In this document: one piece after another, positions 18,415-26,786 of the stretch
Layout: the number at the start of each line of letters is the position of its first letter
Position numbering within the stretch: position 1 is the stretch's first letter
Source of the DNA: Bacteroidota bacterium
GTDB taxonomy: Bacteria; Bacteroidota; Ignavibacteria; Ignavibacteriales; Melioribacteraceae
Reading direction: 5' to 3'
DNA length: 44,631 nt
Assembly (NCBI GenBank): GCA_023447335.1
Contig: JAEXOD010000206.1
Location: 1-44,631 of the forward strand
Notes under the pieces: model-generated
What the model saw: the letters and a program-made list of their open reading frames with translations, nothing else
Told to the model about the DNA's origin: nothing
Database searches by the model: none
Program-made: the position numbers and the translations under genes

Positions 18415-19428
18415 TTAAAGGCTGCTTAATACCAATTTAGTAGGCAAAATTATATTTTTTTCGGTAACTTTATCGGGGTCAGTTAATAAATTAAAAAGTA
18501 AATTAACTGCTTTAACACCAAGCTCTTCCGTAGGTTGACTAACAAAATCAAAAATCGAGGGAGCAACAAAGTCGTAATCGTAATTACCAAAACAGATAAC
18601 TTTCAAATCATAAGGAATTGTTAATCCTTTTTCTTTAGCTGCTTTATAAATACCCAATGCAACCGGATATGAAACAGCCAACAGTGCTTCGGGCATTTTG
18701 CCGGAATTATAAATTTTATTAAATCCTTCATAACCGTCACTTTCGTTAAAGCCCCCTTTAACAACCCATTTTTTATTAACCTTTAGTCCAATATCATCCA
18801 TTGCCTTAAAATATCCCCTATTGCGTGCGGCTCCGATATTAATATAATCGTAACCCCCTATTAAACCAACAGTTTCAAATCCTCTATCGTATAAACTTTT
18901 TACGGCGGAATAAGCTCCCCCTTCATCATCAACGGTAACGGTAGGAATATCCGGCAAATCCGGTACTCTATCAATATATACTACCGGAATATGCATGCTT
19001 GATAATTTTTGGAAAATTTCGGTATTTTGTGTTTGCTCGCTTATTGACATAATTAAACCGTCAATTCGCATCGAAATTAGAGTTTCAATATGTTGTTTTT
19101 CTCTTTGAGCACTTTCTTGCGAAACCATTATAATACAGTCATAATTCTTTTCTATGGTAGTATCATAAATTTCTTCAATGATTGAACTAAAGAAAAAATG
19201 AGCCATTTTAGGAAAAACAAGCCCTATAATATTGGACTTTGTACTTGATAAATTACGAGCCAAGATATTTGGTCTATATCCTATTTTATCCGCCATTTCT
19301 TTCACTTTATTACGAGTTTCTTCCGAAATATCATCATGATCGCGTAAGGCTTTACTAACCGTAACAGTGCTTACGCCTAAAGCATCGGCTATATCTTTTA
19401 GTTTTGGTGGCTGTAATCTGCTATCCAT
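18415..19428 (-). CDS. LacI/GalR-family transcriptional regulator
   Basis: 337 aa. N-terminal LacI-type helix-turn-helix ('LKDIADALGVSTVTVSKALRD', about residues 9-30) with hinge 'YRPNILARNLSS', then a periplasmic-binding-like sensor core (about 65-337) with typical 'IGLVFPKMAHFFFSSII' and 'VVYIDRVP' strands. Represses or activates sugar genes upon ligand binding. I chose the ATG at 19428 because AGAAGGA lies seven bases before it; an ATG seven codons upstream has no ribosome site. The wing and hinge fit operators with a central CG, and the only perfect such palindrome I found is at 2714-2731, so the CBM9/T9SS gene is a candidate target. Ligand unknown. Confidence 0.93.
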   Translation of the reverse strand: MDSRLQPPKLKDIADALGVSTVTVSKALRDHDDISEETRNKVKEMADKIGYRPNILARNLSSTKSNIIGLVFPKMAHFFFSSIIEEIYDTTIEKNYDCIIMVSQESAQREKQHIETLISMRIDGLIMSISEQTQNTEIFQKLSSMHIPVVYIDRVPDLPDIPTVTVDDEGGAYSAVKSLYDRGFETVGLIGGYDYINIGAARNRGYFKAMDDIGLKVNKKWVVKGGFNESDGYEGFNKIYNSGKMPEALLAVSYPVALGIYKAAKEKGLTIPYDLKVICFGNYDYDFVAPSIFDFVSQPTEELGVKAVNLLFNLLTDPDKVTEKNIILPTKLVLSSL

Positions 19429-19454
19429 ATTATATTCCTTCTTATACATTTATA

Positions 19455-19487
19455 CAAAGATAATATATTTTGGGAATATTTAACAAA
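19455..19487 (-). promoter_or_regulatory. Bacteroidota-type promoter of the LacI-type gene
   Basis: On the minus strand, TTTG (19487-19484), a 21-bp spacer and TATCTTTG (19462-19455) match the Bacteroidota -33/-7 pattern TTTG / TAnnTTTG. It lies 27 bp before the ATG. Short motifs in AT-rich DNA, so moderate confidence. Confidence 0.45.
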
Positions 19488-19524
19488 TATTTTTAAAGTT
19501 AAAAGTAAAATATTTAATAAATTA

Positions 19525-19890
19525 CTAAAAATACGGTCTAAATCCTTTAAAAACGAAGATGCTCGTTTTTATTCCGTTTGCTTCTGTTATAACATTTCTT
19601 TCGGTTACGGATGTAATTGCTTTAATATTATTTTTCCGTAATAAATTTACAATATTATAAACAAAAACATATTCACCGGAAACATGAACGGCATTGTTGT
19701 TAGTATTTTTTAATATACTTATTATTTTATTTAAATAATCATTAGCCAAATCATTAATTTCGATAAGTGATGTATTTGTATTAATATTTGGGAAAGGCAT
19801 ATCAACTATTTCTCCATAATTTAACTCGGCTTCTTTTAGTTGGTTTATGTCCCAGTTTTTGGATGGATGATTTGTTAAGTTTATTAGCAT
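19525..19890 (-). CDS. Small conserved-looking alpha/beta protein of unknown function
   Basis: 121 aa. Begins 'MLINLTNHPSKNWD', then a helix, 'YGEIVDMPFPNIN', an amphipathic helical stretch (about 45-62), 'AVHVSGEYVFVYNIVNLLRKNNIKAITSVTER' and a final strand 'KTSIFVFKGFRPYF'. Alternating strands and helices suggest a Rossmann-like alpha/beta fold. I have an impression of similar small proteins sometimes labelled CRISPR-associated, but I cannot confirm it, and there is no CRISPR array or cas gene in the window. No catalytic motif is obvious, though the conserved-looking 'NHPS' and 'STER'-type motifs could be functional. It stands alone on the minus strand upstream of the LacI-type gene, with a 97-bp gap. 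Confidence 0.65.
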   Translation of the reverse strand: MLINLTNHPSKNWDINQLKEAELNYGEIVDMPFPNINTNTSLIEINDLANDYLNKIISILKNTNNNAVHVSGEYVFVYNIVNLLRKNNIKAITSVTERNVITEANGIKTSIFVFKGFRPYF

Positions 19891-20382
19891 AATTAATATC
19901 GTTATTTGTTTGGAATAATAATAATAGAGTTTTAAAATATTATTTTTTCCAATTTTACCGTCCTTTACTCAATTTAATTCGGATAAGGTTTGTTTATTTC
20001 TTCAAAAATTCATTCAAATATACAATTTGTAACAATTTTGCTACAATTACACAAAAGCCTATTGCCAATACGTTTAACATTTTGCACCCCTAAAATAAAA
20101 TTTCCCTTTTAATTAACTTAAAAACAAATTAGCACACTTTTATCTTATTTTATATGCAAAAGTAATATTTTAATAATGAGAAATCAAATTTTTTCAAGGG
20201 ATTTCCCCAATTTTATTGCTAATAAATAAAAATATATCTTAGCTTTCCAATATTTTTAGTTATTTATTTTGATGCTTTTTTTTACTGAATTATTCATTAA
20301 AATATAATTGGAGTCTTATTTTGTTGTTTTCTAACGCAGCGTTTTAATATTCCCCTCATCCCTCTTTTCCCATAGTTATAAT
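19891..20382. other. AT-rich intergenic region, no gene seen
   Basis: About 490 bp without a credible open frame. It contains only short palindromes such as AACGCAGCGTT (about 20333-20343). I see no RNA gene or repeat I can support. Confidence 0.6.
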
Positions 20383-21432
20383 CTAAAACTTAACAAACTC
20401 AACTCTTCTGTTGTTTGCCTTTCCTTCGGGGCTGTTGTTTTTATCCATCGGTTTACTTTCGCCCATACCTTTAAATTGTAATCTCTCTTTATCAATTCCC
20501 ATTTCAATAAGTTTTTCAACTACTGCTTTTGCCCTAGCTTCTGACAAGGTTAAATTTGTTTTGTCGTCACCGTCAGTATCGGTATGTCCTTCAACAATAA
20601 ATTTAATTTCGGGTGAATTTTTCATAATATTAAATATCTCGTTTAACGTACCGTACGATTCGGGTTTAATTACCGATTTATTAACGTCAAACTTTATACC
20701 GTGTGTAATTATTCTACCGTCAGAAACCACTTTTTCGTATAACGGAACTCCCCCTTGTGCAATTTTAAAGTTTTTTACATAACCTTTATTTTTTCCGCTT
20801 GGGTTATGAGAAGCTAATGTTATGCCGCTTGGGTCAAATTCAATATTAGGTACATTTAAAACTCTGGAATCATCAATATAAACTTTTAATGCACGTTTGT
20901 TAAAAGAAATTGCAATATGTCTCCAACCGGCATCAAGTTTAGATGAACCTGTAAATCCGGGAATATAGTTAGATTTAATCCCTTCACCGTCTGCACCGGT
21001 TTGCCAAACTCTTACATCTAAAGCACCGGATTTTTTAACTTGATTTTTGCAATCAATAAAATTAATCTTGTAAGTAAATTTTGGAGTTTCAAAATATGCA
21101 TCAAATTCGACTGTAAAAACGTCGGGTAAATAATCTTTTTCGTTATCTTTTATTAAAGGGACTATTCCCCCCGTTCCGTTAATATTGCAATTAATAAAAT
21201 AAATTACATTTTCTCCTTCAAAATTGGCAATTTCAACCGTACCTTTATTCAAATCCCACCTGCTCGGAAATTCTCCGTTTTTTTCTCCTAATTGGTTATC
21301 TTCAAAAATAATAACATCGCCCGGAATAAAATCATATTTATTCCAATTTAAATTTTGTGAATAAACACTTGAAAGATTAATAATAAAATAGTAAATTATT
21401 AGGCAGCATATAAAAAACATCTTTTTAAACAT
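20383..21432 (-). CDS. LamG-like / OmpA-family outer-membrane protein
   Basis: 349 aa. Signal peptide (about 1-26, ending SSVYSQ), a beta-sandwich region (about 40-225) with the concanavalin/LamG-like feature 'GWRHIAISFNKRALKVYIDDSRV', then an OmpA C-terminal domain (about 245-349): 'IKFDVNKSVIKPES', 'VEGHTDTDG', 'LSEARAKAV', 'NRRVEFVKF'. The Asp and Arg that bind diaminopimelate in peptidoglycan are within the GHTD/LSEARA/NRRVEF region. Predicted periplasmic or outer-membrane-attached, anchoring a binding domain to the cell wall. AAAGGA precedes the ATG. Not followed or preceded closely by another minus-strand gene, so monocistronic. Confidence 0.88.
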   Translation of the reverse strand: MFKKMFFICCLIIYYFIINLSSVYSQNLNWNKYDFIPGDVIIFEDNQLGEKNGEFPSRWDLNKGTVEIANFEGENVIYFINCNINGTGGIVPLIKDNEKDYLPDVFTVEFDAYFETPKFTYKINFIDCKNQVKKSGALDVRVWQTGADGEGIKSNYIPGFTGSSKLDAGWRHIAISFNKRALKVYIDDSRVLNVPNIEFDPSGITLASHNPSGKNKGYVKNFKIAQGGVPLYEKVVSDGRIITHGIKFDVNKSVIKPESYGTLNEIFNIMKNSPEIKFIVEGHTDTDGDDKTNLTLSEARAKAVVEKLIEMGIDKERLQFKGMGESKPMDKNNSPEGKANNRRVEFVKF

Positions 21433-21525
21433 ATTAAATTCCTTTGTTAATATTAATTATAAACAATAAATTTAACATAAAATAAAATAAAAGATTTTGA
21501 TTTAAATCACATTAAGGCGGTAAAA

Positions 21526-21876
21526 ATGAACAATTATTTAACTATCGAAGAAAAACAATGGGCAATGTTTACGCATTTGGCAGCTTTAGCCGGTTTTATT
21601 ATACCTTTCGGACATATTGTAGGTCCTTTAGTACTTTGGCAAATAAAGAAAGAACAATCTGCTTATATTGATTACCATGGTAAAGAAGCAGTGAATTTTC
21701 AAATAAGCATTACAATTTATATAGCTATTTCAATAGTCTTAATTTTTATTTTGGTGGGTATTTTATTACTTCCGACAATAATTATTTTAAGCATTGTTTT
21801 AACAGTTATTGCCGCATTAAAAGCAAATGAAGGTAATTATTATGTTTATCCGTTAACTATGAGGTTTATAAAATAA
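21526..21876 (+). CDS. DUF4870 (Tic20-like) membrane protein
   Basis: 116 aa. 'EEKQWAMFTHLAALAGFIIPFGHIVGPLVLW' then 'YIDYHGKEAVNFQISITIYIAISIVLIF' are the signature of DUF4870/Tic20-like small membrane proteins; three to four membrane helices with a short C-terminal tail. Function is unknown. It ends two bases before the convergent EEP-family gene and so lies alone between two minus-strand genes. Confidence 0.9.
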   Translation: MNNYLTIEEKQWAMFTHLAALAGFIIPFGHIVGPLVLWQIKKEQSAYIDYHGKEAVNFQISITIYIAISIVLIFILVGILLLPTIIILSIVLTVIAALKANEGNYYVYPLTMRFIK

Positions 21877-21878
21877 TT

Positions 21879-22676
21879 CTACAATTTTGTAAAAATTAGC
21901 TCTGTAAAAATCGGCAAATGGTCTGAAGCCAAACTTTGGATTGTTTTAACGGATATTGGTCTAATTTTACTCTTTATTAAAGAATTATTGTCATTATCCC
22001 TTACTAAAATATAATCTATCTTAACTTCGGGCTTATCCGAGCTAAACGTTAATAATTTATTTATTGTACTAACATCAGTAAAACATTCCGAAATACTTTT
22101 TATAGTGTTACTATGCGGTGAATCGTTAAAATCGCCGCATAAAATTATAGGATAATTTGGTAAAGTTGAACAGATTTCTTTTAGCTGCCCCATATTTAAT
22201 AACCTTTCGGTGTCTTCCTTTCTATAATCTATATGAGTATTCATAAAATACAAAGTATCCGAATTAAATAAAACTTTTGCAACAAGTAATCCCCGCTGTT
22301 CGTTATTATTCAACATTTTATAGTGATAGTTCGTATCAGATAATATTTTGTGTTTAGATAGAATTGCGTTACCGTACTCGCCCCCTTGAAAACTAATATT
22401 TTTATAAAACACAGAGTGCATACCTGTAAGCTTAGCTAACGAATCTGCTAAATCTATTCCGCCTGTTCTTTCTACTCCTTTATCAACCTCTTGCAAACCG
22501 ACAAAATCTGCATTAACACTTTTAATTATTTCGGCAATGCGTATTAAATCTATTTTATTGTCAGTTCCTTCACCGTGCCGAATGTTGTAACTTAAAACAT
22601 TAATTTTAGTTTGGGCAATTAATAATTGTCCGGCAACAAAGAAAATAATTCCCAAAATCTTAAAATAATTTTTCAT
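21879..22676 (-). CDS. Endonuclease/exonuclease/phosphatase family protein, exported
   Basis: 265 aa. Signal peptide (MKNYFKILGIIFFVAGQLLIA), then the complete EEP catalytic set: 'LSYNIRHG' (Asn), 'LQEVD' (metal-binding Glu), 'MNTHIDYR' (His), 'LCGDFND' (Asp/Asn), 'KIDYILV' and 'SDHLPIF' (Asp-His). These Mg-dependent enzymes cleave phosphodiester or phosphomonoester bonds; the exported form with 'NIRHGEG' resembles sphingomyelinase or inositol-phosphatase-like members more than DNases. The start overlaps the end of the upstream methyltransferase gene by 17 bases, so the two are likely in one transcript although functionally unlike. Substrate unknown. Confidence 0.9.
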   Translation of the reverse strand: MKNYFKILGIIFFVAGQLLIAQTKINVLSYNIRHGEGTDNKIDLIRIAEIIKSVNADFVGLQEVDKGVERTGGIDLADSLAKLTGMHSVFYKNISFQGGEYGNAILSKHKILSDTNYHYKMLNNNEQRGLLVAKVLFNSDTLYFMNTHIDYRKEDTERLLNMGQLKEICSTLPNYPIILCGDFNDSPHSNTIKSISECFTDVSTINKLLTFSSDKPEVKIDYILVRDNDNNSLIKSKIRPISVKTIQSLASDHLPIFTELIFTKL

Positions 22677-23631
22677 ATTGATCCAAATTGTTTGCTTTAT
22701 TTATAATATTATTAGATGCGTTCCTTTCCCAAAAAACGCCGTCTTTATAACCTTGAATATTTTTATCAATCTCAGCAAAAGCTAATCTTTTTTCAGTATA
22801 CAATGCATAAGTTTTATCTACTTCAATTCCCACAAATTTTCTGTTTAGTTTTTTGGCAGCAACCGATGTTGTTCCGCTTCCCAAAAACGGATCAAGAACT
22901 ACATCCCCCGGTTTTGTGGATGCTAAAATAATTTTGGCAAGCAACTTTTCAGGTTTTTGTGTGGGGTGATCCGTATTTTCCGGCATAGACCAAAAAGGAA
23001 CACTTATATCCGTCCATAAATTTGAGGGGAAAGTTAATCTAAACTGACCGTTCTCTTCCTCTTCCCAATCTTTAGGAGCACCGTCATCATTTCTATATGG
23101 TGCAATAACTCTCTTTTTCAGTTTCACTTCTTCATAATTATAAACATAATCGTTACTAACTGTAAAAAACCAGATATCCTCCGAATTATTTTTCCAATTA
23201 TATTTACTTCCTCTCCCTTTTTCTCTTTCCCAAGTAATTCGATTTCTAACCTTAAGATATTTTGATGCGACTAACTCAATAGCTGATGACGAGCGCCAAT
23301 CACCGCAAATATAAACGGAAGCAGTCGGTTTTAATATTTTAACAAGCTTTTTTAACCAACTATCCAAATATTCCATATAGTCTTCTCTGCTCATTTTATC
23401 AAACGTTACTTCGTTAAAACCTCGTTTTAAGTTATAGGGGGGATCAATAAATAAAAGATCTACAAAATTACTCGGCAAAAAGTCTAAAACTTCAAAGATA
23501 TCTTGGTTTATTGTTTTATTTATAATGTAATCTTTATCTACTTCTTTTTCTAATTTAATTAAATTTTTATAAAACACTTCAATATCTTCTTCGCTAAGTT
23601 CTAAAGTTCTATTATTTTTAGCTTTTGCCAT
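22660..23631 (-). CDS. Beta-class DNA methyltransferase, apparently solitary
   Basis: 323 aa. Motif IV 'LFIDPPYNLKRGFN' (D63) precedes motif I 'VVLDPFLGSGTTSVAA' (D247), the circular order of beta-class N6-adenine/N4-cytosine methyltransferases of the N6_N4_Mtase family. The preceding 'DHPTQKPEKLL' is the usual motif before motif I. DPPY favours N6-adenine. The ATG at 23631 has AAGGA a few bases upstream; the frame extends 18 codons further to a TTG without support. No restriction endonuclease gene is adjacent, so it looks like an orphan methyltransferase with a possible regulatory or protective role. The recognition sequence cannot be read from the protein. Confidence 0.93.
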   Translation of the reverse strand: MAKAKNNRTLELSEEDIEVFYKNLIKLEKEVDKDYIINKTINQDIFEVLDFLPSNFVDLLFIDPPYNLKRGFNEVTFDKMSREDYMEYLDSWLKKLVKILKPTASVYICGDWRSSSAIELVASKYLKVRNRITWEREKGRGSKYNWKNNSEDIWFFTVSNDYVYNYEEVKLKKRVIAPYRNDDGAPKDWEEEENGQFRLTFPSNLWTDISVPFWSMPENTDHPTQKPEKLLAKIILASTKPGDVVLDPFLGSGTTSVAAKKLNRKFVGIEVDKTYALYTEKRLAFAEIDKNIQGYKDGVFWERNASNNIINKANNLDQYEKLF

Positions 23632-23712
23632 TTTTTTCCTTAAGATTTTAATTTTGTCCTTGTAAATTATCAAATATTTTAACAAATTAAAATAAAAAAT
23701 ATTAGGGTTGCC

Positions 23713-26562
23713 ATGAAAAAATTATTACTCATTGTTATTGCCGTTTTTTTTGGTTTAAACGGCGTTTATGCTCAACACAATATCGGTTTTGACGGAAAGA
23801 ACTATTACTTTACCGATAGACTTCTAATTGTTTTTGATCAAAACTTTTACAATGAAGCCGGAAATAGTGTAATTTTAGAAAATACGCTTGATAGAAGTTT
23901 AAAAACTTTTACACCGACTTCAATTAAAAAGATGTTTTCTATTAAAGCAAAAGAAACTGCTTCCGGCAACTTCTTAAATAGAGTTTATCTAATGGAGTTT
24001 TCTAAAAGTATAGACATTAAACTTTTTGCTTCTAAAATTAGTAAATTGAGCGGAGTAGAAGTAGCAGAACCATATTATTTAAGTGAAGCGGTTTATACTC
24101 CAAACGACCCTTCTTACGCTCAACAATATGCACTTTCAAAAATTAATGCAGCCGGTGCTTGGGATATAACAAAAGGAGACAAAAATATTATTATCGGCAT
24201 AATTGATACCGGTGTTGATTGGGATCATCCGGATTTGGCTGTTAATATTTGGGCTAATCCAAACGAAATTCCAAACAACGGGATTGACGATGATAATAAC
24301 GGAATGATTGACGATATTCGCGGCTGGGATTTTGGCGGTTTAACAGGTATTCCCGATAATGATCCTATTGAAGATAGACCCGACCATGGTACATTAGTTG
24401 CAGGATGTGCTGCGGCAGTTACAGATAACGGAGTAGGAATTTCCGCAATAGGGTTTAATTCTACAATAATGCCCGTAAAAACATCACAAGACAATATTAG
24501 AACAGATACCGGCAAGGCTTTAATATCATACGGTTATCAAGGTATCTTATACGCAGCGGAAAACGGTGCTTCGGTAATTAATTGTAGCTGGGGAAATTAT
24601 GCTTATTCAACAGTTAACAAAGCAATTATAGATTATGTGGTGTTGGTTAAAAATGTTTCAGTAGTTGCCGCTATGGGGAATGATAACTTAGAAGCAACAA
24701 TGTATCCCGCAAATTATCCCGGGGTACTTTCGGTTTCTGCTACTTCAACCGATGATACTCGTTCATCATTTTCTAACTACGGATATGGCGTTGATGTGTG
24801 TGCCCCCGGAACCGCAATTTATAGCACTTGGATGAATGATACATACACTTCTGCAAGCGGAACTTCATTATCCTCACCTATTGTGGCAGGGTTGTGTGCT
24901 TTAGTTAAAAACAAATTCCCGCTATATACCGCCGTACAAATTAATGAGCAAGTTAGAGCTAACTGCGACGACATTTACGCCGTAAATAGCGCTTACGATA
25001 AAAAGCTAGGTAAAGGAAGAATAAATGCTTATAACGCACTAAATAATATCAACTCAAAATCATTAAGGTTATACCAACACGAAATTGACGAAACAACAGA
25101 TGACGGCGTTTTTAAACCGAGTGAAAATTTAAAACTTACCGTTCATCTATTAAACTATTTAGCACCTCTTCCCTTAGTTAACGTTTCTTTAAGTACAAAT
25201 AGTCCTTATGCAACTATAACAAATAACTCTTTTTCTGCATCTGCAATAGGAATGCTTGAAATTTTTGATAACGGAAACAGCCAATATTCAATTGATTTGG
25301 CAAACAATATACCGGCAAATACTTTAATAGATTTAGTATTAAACTATTCATCAACCGGGTATGCGGATTTTGAAGTTATACAAATACTTGTAAACCCAAC
25401 ATTTGCTACTCAAACCACTTATAATATTGAGTTTACCGTAACAAATAAAGGAACTTTCGGGTATAATGATTACCCTGATAACAGCCAAGGAAACGGTTTT
25501 AAGTTATATAATTCATCAAACTTATTATTTGAAGGGGGTTTACTTTTCGGAACGGGTAACACCAAGTTAGTAGACTGTATTAGAGGCACAAACCCCGATT
25601 TACAAAACACCGATATTAATAATGTTTTACCGTTTGTTGTAACGGTTCCCGGAATGTATGCGGATATACAAGGACATATGATTATTAACGATGATAATGC
25701 GGGAAGCAACAAAATAGGAACCGAAGTAACTTTAGACACTTATACTTTTAACGAAGAAGGTTTGGATTATTCCGCAATTTTTAGATACGTATTTAAGAAT
25801 ACGAGCGGTTCGGAAATAACCAACTTCTTTGCGGGATTATTTTTTGATTGGGATATTGACGAATCAAGTTCCGGAAATAATTTAGCATATTTCGATAATG
25901 AATTCAAATGTGCAATATTCCATCATCCCACATTGGAATATTTTGTAGGAGTTGGTCTTGGCTGGAAATGGGGCTTAGATAATTTTTATGCTATAAACAA
26001 TGACGGAAGCGATGGGGGAATTAATATTTATGATAACTTTACGAAACAAGAAAAATGGACTGCCCTAAGTAACGGTTTAAACAAAACTACGGCAGGACCC
26101 GGAGATGTTAGCGGAGTGATTTCTGCAGGACCTTTTACAATTCCTGCACAAGGTGAAAGAGAAGTGGCTTTTGTAATCACACTTGCACCGAGTCTTGAGC
26201 AACTAAAAGAATCGATTGAAATGGGTAGATTTAAATACATTCAATTACCCACTGATGTAAAAAACGATGATGAATTAAAACCTTTAACTTTTAACCTAGA
26301 ACAAAATTTCCCTAATCCTTTTAACCCGAATACCTCAATTAAATTTAGTTTACCGACAAGCGGTTATACACAACTAAAAATTTATGATGTTCTTGGAAAT
26401 GAAATTAAAACTCTAATTAACGGAGAATTAGAAAAAGGATTACATTCTTTTACATGGGATGCAACTAATAATAAAAACCAAAAAGTTGTTAGCGGTATAT
26501 ATATTTATAAACTACAATCTAACGGTTTACGCATTAGTAAAAAAATGACCCTATTGAAATAG
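23713..26562 (+). CDS. Secreted subtilisin-family protease (S8) with T9SS sorting domain
   Basis: 949 aa. Signal peptide (about 1-20), an inhibitory-type propeptide (about 21-130), then the peptidase S8 domain with the triad D165 ('GIIDTGVDWDHPD'), H225 ('PDHGTLVAG') and S385 ('SGTSLSSPIVAG'), and oxyanion N323 ('AAMGNDN'). Beta-rich regions of unknown type follow (about 450-850), ending in a type A sorting domain (about 860-949; 'LEQNFPNPFNPNTS', 'GIYIYKLQ', final Lys). Predicted Sec export and T9SS secretion, giving an extracellular protease for protein degradation. Monocistronic; a hairpin without a T-run lies 70 bp downstream. Family assignment is certain. Confidence 0.95.
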   Translation: MKKLLLIVIAVFFGLNGVYAQHNIGFDGKNYYFTDRLLIVFDQNFYNEAGNSVILENTLDRSLKTFTPTSIKKMFSIKAKETASGNFLNRVYLMEFSKSIDIKLFASKISKLSGVEVAEPYYLSEAVYTPNDPSYAQQYALSKINAAGAWDITKGDKNIIIGIIDTGVDWDHPDLAVNIWANPNEIPNNGIDDDNNGMIDDIRGWDFGGLTGIPDNDPIEDRPDHGTLVAGCAAAVTDNGVGISAIGFNSTIMPVKTSQDNIRTDTGKALISYGYQGILYAAENGASVINCSWGNYAYSTVNKAIIDYVVLVKNVSVVAAMGNDNLEATMYPANYPGVLSVSATSTDDTRSSFSNYGYGVDVCAPGTAIYSTWMNDTYTSASGTSLSSPIVAGLCALVKNKFPLYTAVQINEQVRANCDDIYAVNSAYDKKLGKGRINAYNALNNINSKSLRLYQHEIDETTDDGVFKPSENLKLTVHLLNYLAPLPLVNVSLSTNSPYATITNNSFSASAIGMLEIFDNGNSQYSIDLANNIPANTLIDLVLNYSSTGYADFEVIQILVNPTFATQTTYNIEFTVTNKGTFGYNDYPDNSQGNGFKLYNSSNLLFEGGLLFGTGNTKLVDCIRGTNPDLQNTDINNVLPFVVTVPGMYADIQGHMIINDDNAGSNKIGTEVTLDTYTFNEEGLDYSAIFRYVFKNTSGSEITNFFAGLFFDWDIDESSSGNNLAYFDNEFKCAIFHHPTLEYFVGVGLGWKWGLDNFYAINNDGSDGGINIYDNFTKQEKWTALSNGLNKTTAGPGDVSGVISAGPFTIPAQGEREVAFVITLAPSLEQLKESIEMGRFKYIQLPTDVKNDDELKPLTFNLEQNFPNPFNPNTSIKFSLPTSGYTQLKIYDVLGNEIKTLINGELEKGLHSFTWDATNNKNQKVVSGIYIYKLQSNGLRISKKMTLLK

Positions 26563-26632
26563 TCTAATATTTTCAACTAATTTAGAAATTGTATTAAAAT
26601 AACAATTTTTCGTAAAATCAACTCTTATAAAA

Positions 26633-26667
26633 CCCCTCTCTTTTTTGAATATTGATTAAGAGAGGGG
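26633..26667. repeat. Perfect 10-bp hairpin downstream of the protease gene
   Basis: CCCCTCTCTT (26633-26642) pairs perfectly with AAGAGAGGGG (26658-26667). No T-run follows. It resembles the CCTCCTTTC/GAGGGGG hairpin inside the MITE-like element, so it could be a dispersed repeat or a 3' mRNA structure. Confidence 0.6.
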
Positions 26668-26786
26668 AATTAAATATCAAATCCTATTCTTAACAGCTAG
26701 ATTACAATCGTTTATATTCCCTTTTGTATTTATCTTCATAATTTACTATATTTTAGATTATTATTAAGCTAAAGAAAGAGTACATA

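Noticed and set aside
22716..22931. 71-codon plus-strand open frame
   Set aside because: Antisense to the methyltransferase catalytic region.
23632..23685. TTG at 23685 as start of the methyltransferase
   Set aside because: No ribosome site, and the ATG at 23631 has AAGGA just upstream.
24225..24515. 96-codon minus-strand open frame
   Set aside because: Antisense to the subtilase catalytic domain.
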